The notes under the pieces were generated by a model. It was not told where the DNA came from. It made no database searches and saw only the letters and a program-made list of their open reading frames with translations. Below are positions 42,499-50,500 of a DNA stretch of 64,000 nucleotides, piece by piece. Source of the DNA: Planctomycetota bacterium (lineage in GTDB: Bacteria > Planctomycetota > UBA8742 > UBA2392). The position numbers were made by a program, and so were the translations under genes. The stretch is from contig QEVF01000001.1 of assembly GCA_003576915.1 (NCBI GenBank), forward strand, positions 124,001 through 188,000. The letters run 5' to 3'. The first letter of the stretch is position 1. Each line of letters opens with the position of its first letter.

Positions 42499-42664
42499 GG
42501 GTCTCCCAAGTGACCTGTTCCTTTAAGGGGGGGAACTAGTCAGGGAGACCTGTGGTGCGCAGGCGCGCGGGATCGGGACTTTGGGTTTAAGGGGGCCCAG
42601 AGTTATCTCTGCTCGCCTGCGTTTCTGAGCCGCCTCGGACTTCCGTCCGAGGCGGCTTTCATTT
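42499..42664 (+). ncRNA. Candidate structured non-coding RNA: two hairpins with the same loop, plus terminator
   Basis: This is the bulk of the only gap over 300 bp in the window (42400-42719). Hairpin 1: GGTCTCCC 42500-42507 pairs with GGGAGACC 42543-42550, TGAC 42511-42514 with GTCA 42539-42542, and GTTCC 42517-42521 with GGAAC 42532-42536, leaving the loop TTTAAGGGGG 42522-42531. Hairpin 2: CGCAGGCG 42558-42565 pairs with CGCCTGCG 42614-42621, and ACTTTGGG 42578-42585 with CCCAGAGT 42596-42603 (one G-T pair), again closing on TTTAAGGGGG 42586-42595. An intrinsic terminator ends the unit at 42664. The stems differ but the two loops are identical. It does not match the 6S, SRP or RNase P RNA layouts I know. 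The transcript start is not determined. Confidence 0.68.
42628..42664 (+). terminator. Strong intrinsic terminator after the candidate ncRNA
   Basis: A perfect 13-bp stem (42628-42640 with 42645-42657) has a TTCC loop, followed by TTTCATTT. It would end the ncRNA or read-through from the anti-sigma-like gene before the protease gene starts. Confidence 0.93.
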
Positions 42665-42706
42665 GTAACAGCCATCCAATTGTACGATAGTCACTCTACC
42701 ACGCCT

Positions 42707-42715
42707 TGGGAGACC
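42707..42715 (+). promoter_or_regulatory. Ribosome-binding site of the protease gene, complementary to the ncRNA 5' arm
   Basis: TGGGAGACC contains the GGGAG Shine-Dalgarno 7 bases before ATG 42720. It is the exact reverse complement of GGTCTCCCA at 42500-42508, which forms the outer arm of ncRNA hairpin 1. Also, GGGAGACCTG occurs both here (42708-42717) and in the hairpin's 3' arm (42543-42552). A free ncRNA arm could therefore cover this site. Confidence 0.55.
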
Positions 42716-42719
42716 TGGC

Positions 42720-44210
42720 ATGTACACGCGTAGAGTCACTTTCCTTGCCGCCATCGTGGTGATGTTGCTCGCTTGCTGCCGAGGCACCGATGCGCAAGAG
42801 GCCCCGCGCAATATTGACAAACTCGAACTCTACAAGCGCGTGCGCCAGTGCACCGTCAAGGTGAGCGCCAGGATTGGCGAGAAAGTCGGCAAGCAGGGCA
42901 CTGGCGTTTGCTTCATGCGTGCCGGCGGGGGAACACACGGTGAATACGCCGTCGTGGTCACGAACTCGCACGTGGTCAGCGAGTACAACGAGCGCACGCA
43001 ACGCTACGAGCTTGCACCGACCATCAAGGTTAAGCCCTGGCAGAAAGGCAAGGAAACCTGGCTCGAGGCCCAGGTCATGTTCCATCACCTCAGCGACAAG
43101 CTGTGGTTCGATTTGGCGTTCCTGATTGTCAAAGACCCCGATGGCCTGATCTCCAAGGCCGCGGTGGCGACTCAGCGCGATCACAAGGTGGGATCAACTG
43201 TCTATGCCTGCGGCAATCCGCAGGATGAGGAGTTTCTTGTTGATGACGGCGAGATTGTTGACTTCAAGTGGCCCGTCAAGGATTCAGGCCAGTTGCTGGC
43301 GCATAACGCCCTCATTGAACGCGGCAGCAGCGGCGGCGGGCTGTTCAATAGCCGCGGCGAACTGATTGGCATCAACACCTGGCTCTATGAACTGCGCACC
43401 GGCATTGCCCAGGATGCCCAATGGTTCTTTGAATGGTTTCGCTTCGGTTCCGCCAGCGTCGGCTCACGCGCGGGAGACTGGCAGAACATCGTTGTAAGCC
43501 ACGAAGAGCATGGCTACGTGGACATGGAACTCCACAAGGGGCAGTCCCTCTACATGGCTGCCCTGGGCACATGGACATACAACAAGACCGACGGGGCTAC
43601 CAACGCCGGCGGCGTGAGCGGCTACGAGAACAGGCGAGTGTCAAAGGAACACAACTATGCCTCCGCGCTGGTGCGGGTCGGCGAGAGCATGTTCGCAATC
43701 GGCAACGGGATGTGGGGCACCGATGGGGCTGTCGTCGCGCCGCCTGATTTTCGAGTTTCCGAACGCATCAGCACGACGGGCAAAGTCTCCTACAGGATGA
43801 ACGACACCGACATCAGCGACAACGGCGGCTACCTTACGCTGATTTACTTCGTGATGGGCAATCCCGTCTGGTACATCGGCGTTGATACAGCAGCACCATG
43901 GAAGGACGACCGCGAGCGCTGGAACCTCTACACGACAGATGAAAAAGGCAACCGCAAGGAGATCGGCGCCCGCGTCATCAAGGTGCACGACTTTTCCGAC
44001 TGCGCCCATGCCGGCTTGAAAAAGGGCGACATCATCATCAGCGTAACGGGATATGCCGGCGCCGGCGAAAAAACCTATGTCACTGAATCCACGCTCAACT
44101 CTGTGATACAGGACCTGCGCGAGGGCAAGGCCAAGGGCTGGCGCATCATGCTGACCTACCGGCGGGAAGGCAAAGACCACGAGGTTCTGCTGGGCCTTGA
44201 CGGCAAGTAA
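42720..44210 (+). CDS. Exported trypsin-like protease with PA-IL-like and PDZ domains
   Basis: The 496-residue protein starts MYTRRVTFLAAIVVMLLAC, a signal peptide with a possible lipobox LLAC. A trypsin/HtrA-like domain covers about residues 30-235: His in VVTNSHVV near 83, Asp in WFDLAFLI near 131 and Ser in ERGSSGGGLF near 204. Residues about 255-390 resemble PA-IL-type galactose-binding beta sandwiches (LGTWTY, ASALVRVGE, FAIGNG, MNDTDISDNGGYL). The C-terminus, about 410-496, is PDZ-like (ARVIKVHDFSDCAHAGLKKGDIIIS). This order, protease-lectin-PDZ, suggests an envelope protease directed to a glycan. Its ribosome-binding site is complementary to the ncRNA just upstream. Confidence 0.82.
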   Translation: MYTRRVTFLAAIVVMLLACCRGTDAQEAPRNIDKLELYKRVRQCTVKVSARIGEKVGKQGTGVCFMRAGGGTHGEYAVVVTNSHVVSEYNERTQRYELAPTIKVKPWQKGKETWLEAQVMFHHLSDKLWFDLAFLIVKDPDGLISKAAVATQRDHKVGSTVYACGNPQDEEFLVDDGEIVDFKWPVKDSGQLLAHNALIERGSSGGGLFNSRGELIGINTWLYELRTGIAQDAQWFFEWFRFGSASVGSRAGDWQNIVVSHEEHGYVDMELHKGQSLYMAALGTWTYNKTDGATNAGGVSGYENRRVSKEHNYASALVRVGESMFAIGNGMWGTDGAVVAPPDFRVSERISTTGKVSYRMNDTDISDNGGYLTLIYFVMGNPVWYIGVDTAAPWKDDRERWNLYTTDEKGNRKEIGARVIKVHDFSDCAHAGLKKGDIIISVTGYAGAGEKTYVTESTLNSVIQDLREGKAKGWRIMLTYRREGKDHEVLLGLDGK

Positions 44211-44289
44211 ACCCCGTTGCGCCGCCAGTCACCATTGCTATTCTTGGCCGCCCTTGGCCTGGCCCGGCCTGCATTGCACGAAGGAGATC

Positions 44290-45018
44290 ATGAGGTCCAA
44301 GCGTCGCCCACCCGGAACGGAGCAGCGTGGCTCCTCCGATGACCTGCGTGTCAACGAACGCATCCGCATTCCGCGCGTCCTGCTCATTGACCACCTCGGC
44401 GAGCAGCGTGGCATTGTTCCGACTGAAGAAGCGCTCAAGATTGCCCAGGACGCCGGTTTGGACCTGGTTGAGGTGTCGCCGCAGGCGCGCCCGCCAGTCT
44501 GCCGCGTGATGAATTACGGGCAATACAAGTATCAACAGAAGAAGAAGGCCAAGAGCCACAAGGCTCACCAGGCCAAGGTCAAGGAAGTGCGCCTGCATCC
44601 CGCCACGGGCGAACATGACATTGAGGTGCGCCTGCGCCAGGCCAAGGGCTTCCTGGAGCACGGCGACAAAGTGCTGGTGGCTGTCTGGTTCAAGGGCCGC
44701 GAGATGCAGCACCGCGAGCGTGGCGAGACGCTGTGCAACCGCTTCATCCAGGAGCTGGACCTGTACAGCAAGCTGGAAAAGCCCATCTCGCTTGACGGCA
44801 AGCGCATGAGCATTCTGCTGGCGCCCCTGACCAAGGACGAAGCGCGGGCCAAGGCCAAGGCTCAGGAAAACAAACCTGCCGCGCCCGTGCCTGCAGGCCC
44901 CGCGCCCAAGCCTTCGACGCTGTCTGTGGCGCTGAAGCCAGCACCGGAACGCCCGCGTCCCGGACAGGCACAAAGCGCACCGGCGCCCGCACCGGCACCG
45001 GAGCCCGAGAAGAAGTAG
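44290..45018 (+). CDS. infC: Translation initiation factor IF-3
   Basis: The 242-residue protein contains full IF-3: the N-domain with RVNERIRIPRVLLIDHLGEQRG, the linker YKYQQKKKAK and the C-domain with EVRLHPATGEHDIEVRLRQAKGFLEHGDKV. IF-3 binds the 30S subunit and proofreads start codon and initiator tRNA. An Ala/Pro-rich tail of about 60 residues extends the C-terminus beyond the usual 180. The ATG at 44290 has AAGGAG four bases upstream; the upstream extension to 44197 has no IF-3 character and is rejected. It heads the classic infC-rpmI-rplT order. Confidence 0.97.
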   Translation: MRSKRRPPGTEQRGSSDDLRVNERIRIPRVLLIDHLGEQRGIVPTEEALKIAQDAGLDLVEVSPQARPPVCRVMNYGQYKYQQKKKAKSHKAHQAKVKEVRLHPATGEHDIEVRLRQAKGFLEHGDKVLVAVWFKGREMQHRERGETLCNRFIQELDLYSKLEKPISLDGKRMSILLAPLTKDEARAKAKAQENKPAAPVPAGPAPKPSTLSVALKPAPERPRPGQAQSAPAPAPAPEPEKK

Positions 45019-45030
45019 CGGCGAAGCCCT

Positions 45031-45060
45031 CGGCATCAAGTCGGAGAAGTTCTCCGCCCG
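45031..45060 (+). repeat. 30-base hairpin element, copy 1, before rpmI
   Basis: The element begins CGGCATCAAGT and carries the stem CGGAGA/TCTCCG around the triplet AGT. It matches the copy at 45382-45411 in 27 of 30 positions; the three differences fall in the loop. It lies in the infC-rpmI gap. Conservation of the stem with a free loop implies an RNA structure, plausibly an L20 or L35 control site. Confidence 0.8.
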
Positions 45061-45108
45061 AAGGGTTTCCCCGAGTCAAGCCCCAAAGGGCAAGAAGGAA
45101 GAGAAGTC

Positions 45109-45366
45109 ATGCCGAAGATGAAGACTCACAAGGGAGCCAGCAAGCGCTTCCGCATCACGAAGAAGGGAAAGCTCAAGCATTACAACGCGGGACACTCGCA
45201 CATGCAGTCGGGCAAGAGCCCCAAGCGCCGCCGCTCGCTGCGCAAGCCCAGCCTGCTCGCTCCCGAGCATGCCGGCCGCGTGGCCAAGCTGCTGGGGGTG
45301 CGCATGGTTTCACCGCCCCCCACGCCGCCGCAGAACCCGCAGAAGAAGGCCGAAGAGAAGAAGTAG
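45109..45366 (+). CDS. rpmI: Large ribosomal subunit protein bL35
   Basis: The 85-residue protein begins MPKMKTHKGASKRFRITKKGK, the standard bL35 N-terminus, with HYNAGHSHMQSGKSPKRRRSLRK and LLAPEHAGRVAKLLG. Canonical bL35 is about 65 residues; here a Pro-rich, Lys-ending extension of about 20 residues (SPPPTPPQNPQKKAEEKK) follows. It lies between infC and rplT in the usual order, with a repeated hairpin element in the gap on each side. Confidence 0.97.
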   Translation: MPKMKTHKGASKRFRITKKGKLKHYNAGHSHMQSGKSPKRRRSLRKPSLLAPEHAGRVAKLLGVRMVSPPPTPPQNPQKKAEEKK

Positions 45367-45381
45367 CTCTCGCGGCGCTGC

Positions 45382-45411
45382 CGGCATCAAGTCGGAGATT
45401 CTCTCCGCCCG
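45382..45411 (+). repeat. 30-base hairpin element, copy 2, before rplT
   Basis: This is the second copy of the element at 45031-45060, with stem CGGAGA/TCTCCG and loop TTC in place of AGT. It is placed in the rpmI-rplT gap about 30 bases before the rplT start. In E. coli L20 represses this operon by binding mRNA sites that mimic its 23S rRNA site; a comparable role here is inference. Confidence 0.8.
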
Positions 45412-45441
45412 GTCTTGCGCCCCGAATGAAAGGACAAAGTC

Positions 45442-45792
45442 ATGTCACACGCATCAAACGGGCCCAAGACGCGCGCCCGTCGCAAGAAATACCGGAAGCT
45501 CGTCAAGGGCTTCTGGGGCCGCATCAAGAACTACCGCCAGGCACGCGAACGCGTGTTCCGCTCCTGGAAGTATGCCTGGTTCCACCGCCGTCGTCGCAAG
45601 CGCGATTTCCGCAGCCTGTGGATCACCCGCATCAGCGCCGCCGTACGCCAAAATGGCCTGACCTACAGCCAGTTCATCCACCTTCTCAACAAGGCGAAGA
45701 TCGAGCTGAACCGCAAGAGCCTCGCCGAGCTGGCCGTGCGTGACGCCAAGGCCTTCTCCAGGGTCGTTGAGGCGGTCAAGGCCGCAAAGTAG
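45442..45792 (+). CDS. rplT: Large ribosomal subunit protein bL20
   Basis: The 116-residue protein is of normal length with the family blocks [39 protein letters not shown] and [20 protein letters not shown]. bL20 binds 23S rRNA early in 50S assembly and, in bacteria studied, controls its own operon. AAAGGAC precedes ATG 45442. A terminator with a TTCG tetraloop follows 23 bases after the stop and closes the operon. Confidence 0.98.
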   Translation: MSHASNGPKTRARRKKYRKLVKGFWGRIKNYRQARERVFRSWKYAWFHRRRRKRDFRSLWITRISAAVRQNGLTYSQFIHLLNKAKIELNRKSLAELAVRDAKAFSRVVEAVKAAK

Positions 45793-45815
45793 GTTCGAGT
45801 TGATCGCAGCTCATG

Positions 45816-45846
45816 GGGGCGCGCCTTCGGGCGCGCCCCTTCCGTT
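45816..45846 (+). terminator. Intrinsic terminator of infC-rpmI-rplT
   Basis: A perfect 10-bp GC stem (45816-45825 with 45830-45839) has a TTCG tetraloop, followed by TTCCGTT. The T tail is short, but the stem is strong and placed directly after rplT. Confidence 0.85.
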
Positions 45847-45878
45847 GCTACCATGGGGCGACTTGCCGGGAGCCCGCC

Positions 45879-46895
45879 ATGCGTATTCCCATCATGCTCC
45901 TTCACGCGCTCTGCCTGCTGGCCCTCGCGGCCACCCCCCTCACCGCCGCTCCAAAGGTGGGAGACGCCGCGCCGCAGTTCAAGCTCAAGGGCAACGTGGT
46001 CAACCCTGTGGAGCACACCCAGCTTTCCGAGATGCAGGGCGACGTGGTCCTGATCAAGGAATGGCAGATCCGGGATATCGGAAGCTCCAAGGAACTCCCC
46101 GCAATCCAGAAATACTGGACGGAGCGCGGCGGCAAGGGCCTGCATGCCTTCCTGATCCACCGCCTGAACTTCGAGAAGTACCACGACGTCATCGATTACT
46201 GCCACGAAAAGGGCTACACGTTCTGCGTGCCGATGGGCGGCTTCTATGACACCAACGACTTTGACGCCTACCGGGCCGACTCCAAGGAGTTCCGCACCAC
46301 GGTCATTGGCGTGGACGGCAAGGTGGCCTTCCACGGCACGACGGGCTGGGAATCAGTGCTGGACGCCGAGCTCAAGAAGTGCGTCTATCCAGGTCTGACG
46401 AAACACAGCGTGCACAAACTGGTCGAAAAGGCTGCGGGATTCTTTGCCCAGCGCAGCTACGGCAAAGCCCTGGCGGAAGCTCAGAAACTCTCGGGCCACG
46501 CGGACGATGCCGTGAAAGGCGACGCCGCCCTGATCATCGAGCGCGCCGAAAGCTTCCACAAGGCCCTGCGCGCCCGCATAGACAAGGCCCGCGAAGAGCG
46601 CCGCTGGCAACTGGCCCTTGAACTCCTCGACCGCATGGTGGAGGAGTTCCGCCTTCACGAATACGGCACCCAGGCAGCCGCCGAGGCCAAGGCTCTGCGC
46701 GACGACAAGTCACTCAAGTCCGAACTCAAGTCCTGGGAGGCATTCAAGAAGGTCCTCGACGAAAACCGCAAACGCAAGGACCGCAATGCCCGCGCCACGG
46801 CCCTGCGTGCCTTTGCCAGGGCCCATACGGGTCTTCGGGCCGCCGAGGATGCCGAAAAGCTGGCCCGGGAACTCGAGCAGTCGCTCGAGGAGTAG
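45879..46895 (+). CDS. Exported thioredoxin-fold (redoxin-like) protein lacking the redox cysteines
   Basis: This 338-residue protein starts MRIPIMLLHALCLLALAATPLTA, a signal peptide, at ATG 45879. A redoxin-like opening KVGDAAPQFKLKGN follows near residue 25. Where thioredoxins have WCxxC there is LIKEWQIRDIG, with no cysteine pair, so oxidoreductase activity is unlikely. The first domain ends with TTVIGVDGKVAFHG near 158. Residues about 175-338 are helical and charged, with TPR-like repeats of Ala/Lys/Glu. A GTG-started pcm gene follows with one base between, so the two are translated together. Confidence 0.75.
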   Translation: MRIPIMLLHALCLLALAATPLTAAPKVGDAAPQFKLKGNVVNPVEHTQLSEMQGDVVLIKEWQIRDIGSSKELPAIQKYWTERGGKGLHAFLIHRLNFEKYHDVIDYCHEKGYTFCVPMGGFYDTNDFDAYRADSKEFRTTVIGVDGKVAFHGTTGWESVLDAELKKCVYPGLTKHSVHKLVEKAAGFFAQRSYGKALAEAQKLSGHADDAVKGDAALIIERAESFHKALRARIDKAREERRWQLALELLDRMVEEFRLHEYGTQAAAEAKALRDDKSLKSELKSWEAFKKVLDENRKRKDRNARATALRAFARAHTGLRAAEDAEKLARELEQSLEE

Positions 46896-46896
46896 C

Positions 46897-47553
46897 GTGA
46901 CTGCGCCCGACGAATTCGCTGCCGCCCGCGCCGCCATGCTCCACCTGCAGATTGCCGCGCGCGGCATCCTCGATTCCCGTGTGCTCCGGGCCATGGGCGA
47001 TGTGCCGCGCCATGAGTTCGTCGCCCCCCACCTCAGGTCCCATGCTTATGACGATGGGCCGCTGCCTATCGGCCATGGCCAGACCATCAGCCAGCCCTAC
47101 ATCGTGGCGCGCATGACGGAACTGCTGGAAGTGGCCGGGCATCACCGCGTGCTGGAGATCGGCAGCGGCTGCGGCTACCAGACTGCGGTGCTGTGCCGCC
47201 TGGCCGGCCATGTCTATGCCATCGAGAGACTGGAAGAGCTGGCGGCCAGGGCGCGGGATAATCTCAGGCGCGCCGGCATTGAGAACTATTCCCTGGCCTG
47301 CGCGGACGGAACACGCGGCTGGCCGCAACATGCCCCCTTTGACCGGGTGCTGGTGGCCGCCGCCGCGCCGGCGTTTCCCGCGGCGCTGGTCGAGCAGCTT
47401 GCTGTGGGCGGCAGAATAGTGGCGCCCCTGGGGCCGCGCCATGTGCAGCAGCTCACGCTGGGCGTCAAGCGCGCCGACGGCGGCCTCGACACTTCGACAC
47501 ACGGGGCCGTGGTGTTCGTTCCCCTCATTGAGCCTGGGCCGCATTCTGCATGA
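46897..47553 (+). CDS. pcm: Protein-L-isoaspartate O-methyltransferase
   Basis: This 218-residue enzyme has the family motifs VPRHEFVAPHLRSHAYDDGPLPIG split over residues 33-57, HGQTISQPYIVARMTELL near 58-75 and the SAM-binding VLEIGSGCGYQTAVL near 86-100. It methylates isoaspartyl residues so that damaged proteins can be repaired. The start is GTG 46897, chosen because it lies one base after the upstream stop, has GAGGAG four bases before it, and begins where the homology does. The last 29 bp overlap the end of the convergent histidine kinase gene. Confidence 0.95.
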   Translation: MTAPDEFAAARAAMLHLQIAARGILDSRVLRAMGDVPRHEFVAPHLRSHAYDDGPLPIGHGQTISQPYIVARMTELLEVAGHHRVLEIGSGCGYQTAVLCRLAGHVYAIERLEELAARARDNLRRAGIENYSLACADGTRGWPQHAPFDRVLVAAAAPAFPAALVEQLAVGGRIVAPLGPRHVQQLTLGVKRADGGLDTSTHGAVVFVPLIEPGPHSA

Positions 47554-50500
47554 CGGTGCGCTTGAGCGCAGCCTCCACGTCCTCCAGCTTCATGGGCTTG
47601 CTGATGTAGTCGTCCATACCCGCGGCAAGGCACTTTTCGCGGTCGCCCTGCATGGCATGGGCCGTCATCGCGATGACAAAGGGGCGCGGGCCTCCGTTCT
47701 GGTTCTGCCTCAAGCGGCGCGTCGCCTCATAGCCGTCCATCACGGGCATCTGGCAGTCCATGAACACGACATCATAGGGCAACTGCCGAACCATGGTCAC
47801 GGCCTCCTGGCCGTTGGCGGCAACATCCACACGGCAGCCCAGCTTCTCAAGCATGCGAGTCGCCAGCTTCTGGTTGACGGCGTTGTCCTCGGCCACCAGC
47901 ACCCGCCACGCCCTCTGGGCAGAGGAGGTGGCCGGTGCCGCGGGTTTGATATTGCTGGTCGTGGTCACCTGCGAAGTGCTGCGACCCAGCACACGCGTAA
48001 GAATGTTGCGCAGCACGCTGGGGCGCAGAGGCTTGGACAGTACGGCCTCCACCAGATTCTGGGGCAGGGTCACGTCGCGCGTGCGCACACTGGCCGTCAT
48101 GATGACAATGGGCAGGTCGCGCAGGCTGCTGTCCCTCTTGATTTCCTTGGCCAGCTGAATGCCATCCATGCCCGGCATCCGCAGGTCAAAGAGGCCGGCA
48201 TGGAAGGACTCGCCGGCCGCCTTGGCCTCGCGCAGTTTCATCAGGGCGCCAAAACCGCTGCCGCAGGCCTCCGCCACAAGGCCCAGCTGGGCCAGCTGCT
48301 CGCAGACCACGCGCTGGGCCGTTTCATCGTCATCGGCCACGAGGACCCGGGCCCCCTGGGGCAGCACAAAGTCCGGCTTGGCTGAAGTCTCACCCTTGCC
48401 GATCTTCAGCTCCACCTCGAAGTAGAACGTGGAACCCGTCCCCAGCTCGCTGCGCACGCCCATGCTGCCGCCCATGAGTTCAACGAGCTGCCTGGAGATT
48501 GCGAGGCCCAGGCCCGTGCCGCCAAAGCGCCGCGTGGCTGAAGCATCGGCCTGGTAAAATTTCTCGAACAGCCGGTCCAGCCGCTCGCGCGGAATGCCGA
48601 TGCCCGTGTCCGAGACGGAAACTCTCAGGCGGTTGGTCGTGTCCGTGCGCCAGACATTGGCGACCTCGATCAGTACGTGCCCCTGCGACGTGAACTTGAT
48701 GGCGTTGCCCACCAGATTGACGAGCACCTGCCGCAGGCGACCGGCATCCGCCACCAGACAACGGGCCGCCGCGCTGTCGTAGCTGACCAGCATGTCCACG
48801 CCCTTTTCGGCCGCCTTGGGTGCCAGCAGTTCCGCCACCTCATTGACGGCCTGGAACAGGTCCGTCTCGACGGGCTCCAGCGTCATCTTTCCGGCTTCAA
48901 TCTTGGAGAAGTCCAGGATGTCGTTGATGATGGTCAGCAGGGCCTCGCCGGAGTTGCGAATCGTCTCGGCGTACTCGCGCTGCTCGTCATTGAGCCTGGT
49001 GTCGAGCAGCAGTCCAGTCATGCCGATCACACCGTTCATGGGCGTACGGATTTCGTGGCTCATGTTGGCAAGGAACTCGCTCTTGAGGCGCGTAGCTTCG
49101 TTGGCCTTCTCCAGGGCCTGGTCGAGTTCGCGGTTCTTGGCTGCCAGTTCCTCGGCATAGGCTTTCAGGCGCACTTCCGCGGCCTTGCGGGCGCTGATGT
49201 CCCGAAGGAACCCGCTGAACACGAATTTGCCGCCGATCTTCACTGCCGAAAACGTGACCTCAACCGGGAACTCATGACCATCGCGATGCAGCGCCACCAG
49301 TTCCATCCGCTTGTTGAGAGCGTGGGGCACTCCCGTCGCAAGGAACCGCTGGATTCCGGCCCGATGTTGTTCACGGAACCGCTCAGGAATGATGAAATCG
49401 GCCAGGTCCCTGCCGCCGATCTCTTCCACACTCCAGCCGAAGGTGTTCGTGGCTTGTGGATTCCACGACACAACATGGCCCCTCTCGTCGATTCCCACGA
49501 TGGCGTCGAGGGCGTTATCCACAATGGCCCGAACCTCGCGGGCGCCGTCTCGCACCCGTTGCTCCGCCAGCACACGCTCGGTCACGTCGATGTGCATGAC
49601 CACGGCGCCCGTAGACTGTTCCCGTGCCACCGGCGCCACCATGAGCCGGAACCAGCGCTGCTGCTCGGGACCATGGCATGGATACTCCAGCGTGAAAAGT
49701 CGGGAGTGACCCGAAAGCACCGAGCGTATGCCTCGCGCGACATCCGCCGCGCCCTCAGAGCAAGGACCCCGGGAGGCTTCACACACTTCGATGTAGTTGA
49801 CGCCCACGCCAAAGTCGCTGCCGCTCATGGCGTTGTTGCGGGCAAACTCGCGCCAGGATTCATTGACCGAGAGTATCTTGCCGCTCTCGTTGAGGAGGGC
49901 CACGTGGGCGGGCAGAGCATTGAGCACGTCGCGCTGGGCCGCTTCACTCAGTCTCAGGGCTTCCTCGGCGCGCTTGCGCTCGGTGATGTCGGTGAGGCCG
50001 GCGAAAATGGCGGGGCTACCTTCAAAGGGCATGATCTGGGCCGCAAGCGAGGCCCAGAATTCGGTCCCGTCGCGCCGGCGTACCTTGATTTCGAAGCCCT
50101 GGGCGCGTCCTGACTCCGCCAGTTGCTGCAAAAGCCGTGTGCGGTCTTCAATGTTCGCGTAGAAGTCAGGTGTCCTGTGCCCCGGCAGACTCCCGTCTTC
50201 CTCGTGCAGTACCTCGTGCAGCCGCTTGTTGGCAAACAGCAACTTTCCGTCCTCAACGGCGCTGATCAGCATGGCCACGGGCGAAGCGTTGGCAATGGCG
50301 CGGAAGCGCTGCTCGCTCTCGGCCAGCGCCCTGGCCGCGCGACTGCCGCGGTCGGCCTCGATACTTGAGGACACGACCTCCGCCAGGGCAACGACGAACT
50401 CCTGTTCGCGCGCGCTCCACTCGCGCCGGGGACCCACTTGCTCGTGGCATATCAGCCCGACAACCCGGCCTTGAGACCAGACGCGCACGTCCAGCATGGA

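Noticed and set aside
42499..42664. 6S RNA identity for the hairpin-rich region
   Set aside because: 6S RNA has one long closing stem with a central bubble; here there are two independent hairpins in a row and a terminator.
45791..45815. GGTTCGAGT as part of a tRNA
   Set aside because: No acceptor stem, anticodon arm or D arm can be formed around it.
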